64,000 bases of DNA from Butyricicoccus pullicaecorum (lineage in GTDB: Bacteria > Bacillota > Clostridia > Oscillospirales > Butyricicoccaceae). The translations under genes were made by a program, and so were the position numbers. Location of the stretch: the NCBI GenBank assembly GCA_018365995.1, contig JAGZIY010000016.1:1-64000 (forward strand), read 5' to 3'. Under the pieces are notes generated by a model. That model ran no database searches. It was not told where the DNA came from and saw only the letters and a list, made by a program, of their open reading frames with translations. Every line of letters begins with the position of its first letter. Position 1 is the stretch's first letter. This document shows positions 59,485 to 64,000 of this stretch, piece after piece.

Positions 59485-60849
59485 ATGGCAGCTTATAACC
59501 CAAAATCCCTCAAGGCAGAGGAATTTATCAGCGACGAGGAAATCCGCGCAACCTTGTCCTATGCCGAAGAAAACAAAAACAACGACGCGCTCATTGATGA
59601 AATTCTGGACAAAGCCCGTCCCAAGAAAACCAAAACCGGTTATCACTGTGCAGGGCTCACCCACCGGGAAGCCTCCGTGCTGCTTGCCTGTGAAAATCCG
59701 GACAAAATTCAGGAAATATACAAAATTGCACAGGAAATCAAGCTTGCATTTTACGGCAACCGCATTGTCATTTTTGCACCGCTCTATCTGTCCAATTACT
59801 GCATCAATGGCTGTGTTTACTGTCCTTATCATGCAAAAAACAAGCATATCGCCCGAAAGAAGCTGACACAGGACGAAATCCGCGCCGAGGTTCTGGCGCT
59901 TCAGGATATGGGACACAAGCGCCTTGCCATCGAAACAGGCGAAGATCCGGCAAACTGCCCCATCGAATATGTGTTGGAGAGTATCAAAACCATTTACAGC
60001 GTACACCACAAAAATGGGGATATCCGTCGTGTGAATGTCAATATTGCCGCAACAACCGTGGAAAATTACCGCAAGCTCAAGGAAGCTGGTATCGGTACTT
60101 ATATTCTCTTTCAGGAAACCTATCACAAAGAAAGCTATGAAGCACTACACCCAACAGGTCCCAAGCACAACTATGCTTACCACACAGAGGCAATGGATCG
60201 CGCCATGGAGGGTGGTATTGATGATGTTGGGCTTGGCGTTTTATTTGGTCTTGAACGCTACAAATATGAATTTGCCGGTCTTTTGATGCATGCCGAGCAT
60301 TTGGAAGCCGTACATGGCGTTGGACCGCATACCATCAGCGTGCCCCGTCTCAAACGTGCAGATGATATCGACCCCGATACCTTCGATAACGGCATTGATG
60401 ACGATACCTTTGCAAAAATCGTTGCCTGTATCCGTCTTGCTGTTCCCTATACCGGCATGATCGTTTCCACCCGAGAATCTGAAGCGGTACGAACCCGACT
60501 TGAGCAGTTCGATGTATCTGACCAACGCACGCTCGATGAAGTGGTACGCTGGCTCATGGAAAACAACCACATTCCCTCATTCTGCACTGCCTGCTACCGC
60601 ATGGGGCGTACCGGTGACCGCTTTATGAGTCTGTGCAAATCTGGACAAATCTTGAACTGCTGCCACCCCAATGCACTCATGACCCTCTCGGAATATCTAG
60701 AGGACTATGCCTCCCCCGAAACAAAGCAGCTGGGTTATGAAGTCATCGAGCGGGAGCTGCAAAAAATCCCTCATGAAAAGGTTCACGCGATTGCCGCACA
60801 AAACATTGCAGATATCCGCAATTCCAACCGCCGCGATTTTAATTTCTAA
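59485..60849 (+). CDS. hydG: [FeFe] hydrogenase H-cluster radical SAM maturase HydG
   Basis: HydG cleaves tyrosine to supply CO and CN for the H-cluster. The 454-residue protein shows the radical SAM motif CINGCVYC in LSNYCINGCVYCPYH, the ETGEDP motif, the tyrosine-site region LFQETYHKESYEALHPTGPK and the C-terminal cluster motif CTACYRMGRTGDRFM followed by a downstream CC pair. The length fits the family. ATG 59485 follows AAGGAGAG. It relates to ThiH but has the HydG-specific C-terminal domain. Confidence 0.96.
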   Translation: MAAYNPKSLKAEEFISDEEIRATLSYAEENKNNDALIDEILDKARPKKTKTGYHCAGLTHREASVLLACENPDKIQEIYKIAQEIKLAFYGNRIVIFAPLYLSNYCINGCVYCPYHAKNKHIARKKLTQDEIRAEVLALQDMGHKRLAIETGEDPANCPIEYVLESIKTIYSVHHKNGDIRRVNVNIAATTVENYRKLKEAGIGTYILFQETYHKESYEALHPTGPKHNYAYHTEAMDRAMEGGIDDVGLGVLFGLERYKYEFAGLLMHAEHLEAVHGVGPHTISVPRLKRADDIDPDTFDNGIDDDTFAKIVACIRLAVPYTGMIVSTRESEAVRTRLEQFDVSDQRTLDEVVRWLMENNHIPSFCTACYRMGRTGDRFMSLCKSGQILNCCHPNALMTLSEYLEDYASPETKQLGYEVIERELQKIPHEKVHAIAAQNIADIRNSNRRDFNF

Positions 60850-60881
60850 GCCATGCTGTATATGCAAACAGGAGGTCTGTT

Positions 60882-62084
60882 ATGAGTCTCAACGATACCA
60901 CAAGCTCTGAGCGTATCCATATTGCCTTCTTTGGGCTTCGCAACGCCGGAAAATCCAGTCTGGTCAACGCACTCACCGGTCAGGAACTTGCAGTTGTCTC
61001 CGATGTAAAGGGTACCACCACTGATCCGGTCAAGAAGGCAATGGAATTGCTTCCACTGGGTCCGGTTCTCATAATTGACACTGCTGGTCTGGACGATACC
61101 GGCGATTTGGGCGCACTGCGTATCCAGAAAACGTATCAGGTTCTGCACCAAACCGATATTGCCGTGCTGGTTGTAGACGCTTGCGTTGGTCTGTCCGAGC
61201 AGGACAAATCACTTCTTGCGCGCTTCGCAGCGCGTAAGCTGCCCTATCTTGTCGTCTGGAACAAAATCGACCTGTTGGAAAACCGCCCTGTATGTAAGCA
61301 AAATGAAATTTGTGTGAGTACGGTCACCGGAGAAGGTATCCATCAACTCAAAGAGCAGCTTGGTACCTTTCATCACAAAAAGGAGCCCGAAAAGCATATT
61401 GCTGCTGATTTACTGGCCCCAAAGGACATTGTCGTACTGGTCATTCCCATTGACCAGTCTGCCCCCAAGGGCAGACTGATTTTGCCGCAGCAGCAAACCA
61501 TTCGGGACATTCTGGACGCCGGATGCACAGTCGTATCCTGCCGGGATACTGAACTGACTGATACGCTGCATGCACTCAGAGAAAAGCCCAGACTAGTCAT
61601 CACCGATTCTCAAGCATTCGGGCGTGTATCCCGTGATGTGCCAGCGGATATCCTGCTTACCTCCTTTTCCATTCTGTTTGCGCGTTATAAGGGAGAACTC
61701 GTCCCTCTTGTACAGGCGGCAGCTAAGCTATCTGCACTCAATGACGGTGACCACATTTTGATTTCTGAGGGCTGTACCCATCACCGTCAATGCGGAGATA
61801 TCGGAACGGTCAAAATCCCGCATTGGATAGAGGAATTTTCTGGCGCAAAACCCCGTTATACCTTTACCTCCGGCGGTGAATTCCCCGAAAATCTGGAGGA
61901 TTATGCCTTAATCGTACACTGCGGCGGCTGTATGCTCAACGAAAAGGAAATGAAGCATCGGATTCATGCCGCTTCGATGTCCGGTGTCCCCATTGTCAAT
62001 TATGGGATTGCCATTGCACACATGCACGGCATTTTAGCACGCAGTCTGGAAATTTTTCCAGAGGTTCTTGCCCTGCTGAACTAA
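60882..62084 (+). CDS. hydF: [FeFe] hydrogenase H-cluster maturation GTPase HydF
   Basis: HydF is the scaffold that carries the diiron subcluster to apo-hydrogenase. The 400-residue protein has a GTPase domain with G1 GLRNAGKSSLVN, G3 DTAGLDD and G4 NKID, then a dimerisation domain, then a cluster-binding domain with CTHHRQCGDIG and VHCGGCMLN, the CxH...HCxxC ligands. It is the last gene of the hyd operon. ATG 60882 follows GGAGGT. No structural hydrogenase gene occurs in this window. Confidence 0.96.
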   Translation: MSLNDTTSSERIHIAFFGLRNAGKSSLVNALTGQELAVVSDVKGTTTDPVKKAMELLPLGPVLIIDTAGLDDTGDLGALRIQKTYQVLHQTDIAVLVVDACVGLSEQDKSLLARFAARKLPYLVVWNKIDLLENRPVCKQNEICVSTVTGEGIHQLKEQLGTFHHKKEPEKHIAADLLAPKDIVVLVIPIDQSAPKGRLILPQQQTIRDILDAGCTVVSCRDTELTDTLHALREKPRLVITDSQAFGRVSRDVPADILLTSFSILFARYKGELVPLVQAAAKLSALNDGDHILISEGCTHHRQCGDIGTVKIPHWIEEFSGAKPRYTFTSGGEFPENLEDYALIVHCGGCMLNEKEMKHRIHAASMSGVPIVNYGIAIAHMHGILARSLEIFPEVLALLN

Positions 62085-62120
62085 TTTTTTCGAAATTTCT
62101 CCCTGTTTCTCTGTTATTAG

Positions 62121-62335
62121 AAAATTCCGAGGATATATCCTCAGAATTTTGAGTTCGTCGGAAAACTATGGTTTTTCGAGGTGTCCGATGCGCAAAGCGC
62201 TCTGGACAAAGAATGCCCGAAACCGCGCATCTATTGAGCGATTTCGGGCATTTTTCTAGGTAAAAAGCCACGTACATGTCACGACTTTTTACAGAATTTT
62301 ATACGCGCCAGAGGGACGAAATACTTTTTTGCCAG
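62121..62335 (+). repeat. Intergenic structured repeat, copy B
   Basis: This second copy of the element found at 14632-14854 is in the same orientation, between hydF and the SLOG gene. Its hairpins are AAAATTC..GAGGATATATCCTC..GAATTTT (62121-62150), TGTCC/GGACA around GCGC-AAA-GCGC (about 62182-62208), AATGCCCGAAA/TTTCGGGCATT (62212-62251) followed by TTTT, and GTAAAAAG/CTTTTTAC (62260-62292). Compared with copy A, the changed stem bases remain complementary in the first and third stems. It may also end the hydF transcript. No reading frame is conserved between the copies. Confidence 0.8.
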
Positions 62336-62424
62336 TCTGAAACACAAAGCCTTTTGACTTGTGATGCCGTTTATGCTAGTATATTATCATCGAACAAAAT
62401 TTCGTTTGCAAAGGAGACAGTCCT

Positions 62425-62949
62425 ATGCTTCATGAATTTTCCATGACCCGTGCACACACCTGCTGCTTTACCGGCAGCCGTCCCTCCAAGCTTGGATTCG
62501 ACTGGCAGGCACAGCCCTACATTTTAGAGATGCTGCGCCGCGATTTACGCGCTGCAATTGTCCGCGCAATCAAGCAGGACTATACTCATTTCATCACGGG
62601 TATGAGTCAAGGTTTTGATTTATGGGCAGCAGAGGAGGTGCTCAAGCTGCAACGGGAATATCCACAGATTGAGCTTGTCTGCGCACTTCCGTTTCCTGAA
62701 ATGGCAAAAAAGTGGCCCGATTACTGGCGCCGTCTATTCGATGCCGCCTATACCGGCAATATTATCTGCACCATTGCGCCCTCTTATCGTCAAAGCTGTT
62801 ATCTGGAACGTGACCGCTTTATGGTCGAACAGTCCAGCCGTGTGATTTGCTGGTATCCCGGCAACAGAGGCGGCACACAATACACCCACAATTACGCCAA
62901 ACAGCATGGCTGTCATATTGAAAACCTCTATCAGAATCATGTGTTATGA
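62425..62949 (+). CDS. DUF1273/YpsA-like SLOG family protein
   Basis: This 174-residue Rossmann-like SLOG protein begins CCFTGSRPSKLGFD, the GS/TG-x-R nucleotide-loop signature. It continues with YTHFITGMSQGFDLWAAEEVLKL, LVCALPFPEMAKKWPDYWRRLF, and ERDRFMVEQSSRVICWYPGNRGGTQYTHNYAKQ, in which the GGT loop is intact. YpsA-type proteins are linked to cell division and stress; SLOG relatives bind nucleotide-derived ligands. The precise role is unknown. ATG 62425 follows AAAGGAGA. It overlaps the convergent serine-hydrolase gene by 6 nt at the 3' ends. Confidence 0.88.
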   Translation: MLHEFSMTRAHTCCFTGSRPSKLGFDWQAQPYILEMLRRDLRAAIVRAIKQDYTHFITGMSQGFDLWAAEEVLKLQREYPQIELVCALPFPEMAKKWPDYWRRLFDAAYTGNIICTIAPSYRQSCYLERDRFMVEQSSRVICWYPGNRGGTQYTHNYAKQHGCHIENLYQNHVL

Positions 62950-64000
62950 AAAATCCAAATCTATGCGTGCACCTGCTGGACCTGCAACATATAAATATCC
63001 ATCCTTTTGCAGGGTAACTGTGTTTTTCCCTGTCACAGCACTTTGATTCACTGCCATGCCTTTGGCATCATATAACACAAACCCACTTTTCTCTGGCATG
63101 GTGACCGTCATGGTCTTGCCATGGAGTGCCTCGCCGATTTGGAACCATCTGCCATATCCATTTTGCGGAATGGTAAGATGTGCATGACTTCCACCAGCAT
63201 ACAGACTGGGCAGCTTGCTCGCATCTATAAAAATCGCGTCACTTGCCTGCATATATTCCGTTCCATTGTCTGTAAAAAAGGTGTAGTCTGTCAAATCGCG
63301 TCCGGCTGTCATAGGGATTTCCACAACTGCCTGTGCGGTATTGGCATCTGTGATTTGATTTCCCGCAAGGTATCCGCCAAGCGATTCCTCTATGCCAATC
63401 GCTGCAACCGGCAACACGGAAAGCGCCTCGGAATTATAGGCTGCATTGACCTGTACATACAGCTTTCCATTTCTCTCCTGCCATGCCTGCTTTGCCGATT
63501 GCGGCATTGCATAGTCTGCCAGCTTTTGCGCAGCATACACCGTACTATCCGATTCACCGACCCCCGGTAAAATCGTGCGGGATCGCGCGACCAGATAAAC
63601 CTTATCCTTCTGTTCGAGGAAGCTATATTCAGAAGCACCTGTTTCATCTCGGAATTTTCCATCCCCAATATATACAAGCTGTTCTTTTGCTGTAAGATCA
63701 TATGCATTGGCAATATTGAGCGTTTCTTTTTCATCAAAATACACGCGATATAACATGCCCTGTCCCGTATATTTGCCCTCATACGCGGAAAAATCCTGAT
63801 CCAGCGGCTTTATTGGTGCTGTCTCAAGGGGATCCGGCGGAAGAATCTCATCAATCTGCCCATTCTTTTTGAGTTCCTCCAAAATGAGCTGGGTCGCAAC
63901 CATACTGTTATACAGACTAGAACCGCCAGAGGTCAACACCGCTGCACTCAGCTTGTGTTCCGGCAGGACAATGAACTGTGCATGCATTTGCAGGGTATCA
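62944..64000 (-). CDS. Class C beta-lactamase family serine hydrolase, C-terminal part (cut by window edge)
   Basis: The visible 351 residues are the C-terminal part; the open frame continues past 64000. The first part, DTLQMHAQFIVLPEHKLSAAVLTSGG, resembles the end of the beta-lactamase/penicillin-binding fold, where a GHGGD-type motif precedes F-x-V-L-P. The rest is an extended beta-rich accessory region (YEGKYTGQGMLYRVYF, then repeats of strands ending LYVAGPAGARIDLDFS) seen in large clostridial members. The active-site SxxK and YxN would lie outside the window. It is probably secreted or membrane-anchored. Confidence 0.7.
   Translation of the reverse strand, partial: DTLQMHAQFIVLPEHKLSAAVLTSGGSSLYNSMVATQLILEELKKNGQIDEILPPDPLETAPIKPLDQDFSAYEGKYTGQGMLYRVYFDEKETLNIANAYDLTAKEQLVYIGDGKFRDETGASEYSFLEQKDKVYLVARSRTILPGVGESDSTVYAAQKLADYAMPQSAKQAWQERNGKLYVQVNAAYNSEALSVLPVAAIGIEESLGGYLAGNQITDANTAQAVVEIPMTAGRDLTDYTFFTDNGTEYMQASDAIFIDASKLPSLYAGGSHAHLTIPQNGYGRWFQIGEALHGKTMTVTMPEKSGFVLYDAKGMAVNQSAVTGKNTVTLQKDGYLYVAGPAGARIDLDFS

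Noticed and set aside
1..64000. CRISPR arrays, transposases, integrases, phage genes, rRNA operons
   Set aside because: No regularly spaced direct repeats, no transposase or integrase motifs and no rRNA sequence were seen; the only tRNA is tRNA-Arg at 1109-1185.

Overview
The window looks like a chromosomal segment of an anaerobic, endospore-forming Firmicute of the class Clostridia, probably Oscillospirales/Ruminococcaceae-like and gut-associated (inferred). Supporting content: spore genes (gpr, spoIIP, a gerA-type germinant-receptor operon), a [FeFe]-hydrogenase maturation operon (TM1266-type regulator, hydE, hydG, hydF), a c-di-AMP receptor (DarA), RicT, AICAR transformylase encoded separately from a PurO-type IMP cyclohydrolase, an archaeal-type aspartyl-tRNA synthetase, and SLH/CsaB cell-wall functions. 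Base composition by eye is near 45-50% G+C. I see no phage, transposase, CRISPR array or rRNA operon.

Layout. 1-4.3 kb: a TipAS-type MerR regulator with a long-spacer promoter, tRNA-Arg(ACG), an M16 peptidase and an ECF sigma factor overlapping a DUF4179 partner. 4.4-18.6 kb (minus strand): an L-fucose utilisation locus. In transcription order it has a YesM-type sensor kinase, a YesN-type regulator, a solute-binding lipoprotein, then a sugar ABC importer (SBP, two permeases), a GH29 alpha-L-fucosidase, a Gfo/Idh oxidoreductase, FucA, an FGGY kinase, FucI and a BadF-type sugar kinase. Three of these genes carry lesions: the kinase gene hk has a one-base frameshift in a T9 run, fucI lacks about 55 codons including the expected metal-binding His, and the BadF-type kinase gene is reduced to its two ends. 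18.8-26.7 kb: pnp, rpsO, a candidate small RNA, a membrane protein, phosphoglucomutase, serA and serC.

26.8-33.5 kb (plus): a QueG-like protein and a yaaO-darA-holB-ricT cluster, then a MarR regulator with a perfect operator palindrome and a MocR regulator. 33.5-40.2 kb: an SLH lipoprotein and rpsT (minus), then gpr, spoIIP and a gerA operon in A-C-B order with shortened B and C subunits. 40.3-49.3 kb (minus): a purine operon purE-C-F-M-N-O-H-(membrane protein)-D-(unknown), preceded by a leader with a small ORF and a terminator hairpin. 49.4-53.3 kb: a glycosyltransferase-CsaB fusion divergent from a flippase, plausibly making the pyruvylated wall polymer that SLH domains bind. 53.3-58 kb: xpt, aspS2, a His-less HPr-like protein, an XRE regulator divergent from a SLOG-like protein, and a YihY membrane protein. 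58-62 kb: the hyd maturation operon with an attenuator-like leader. 62.1-64 kb: an intergenic repeat, a DUF1273-type SLOG protein and a truncated class C beta-lactamase-family protein.

The most unusual items are: (i) two copies of a roughly 220-nt intergenic element, 47 kb apart, whose hairpins keep their pairing through compensatory base changes; (ii) the three lesions concentrated in the fucose locus; (iii) the attenuator-like leaders of the hyd and pur operons; and (iv) an orphan promoter-to-terminator unit next to rpsO that looks like a small RNA.
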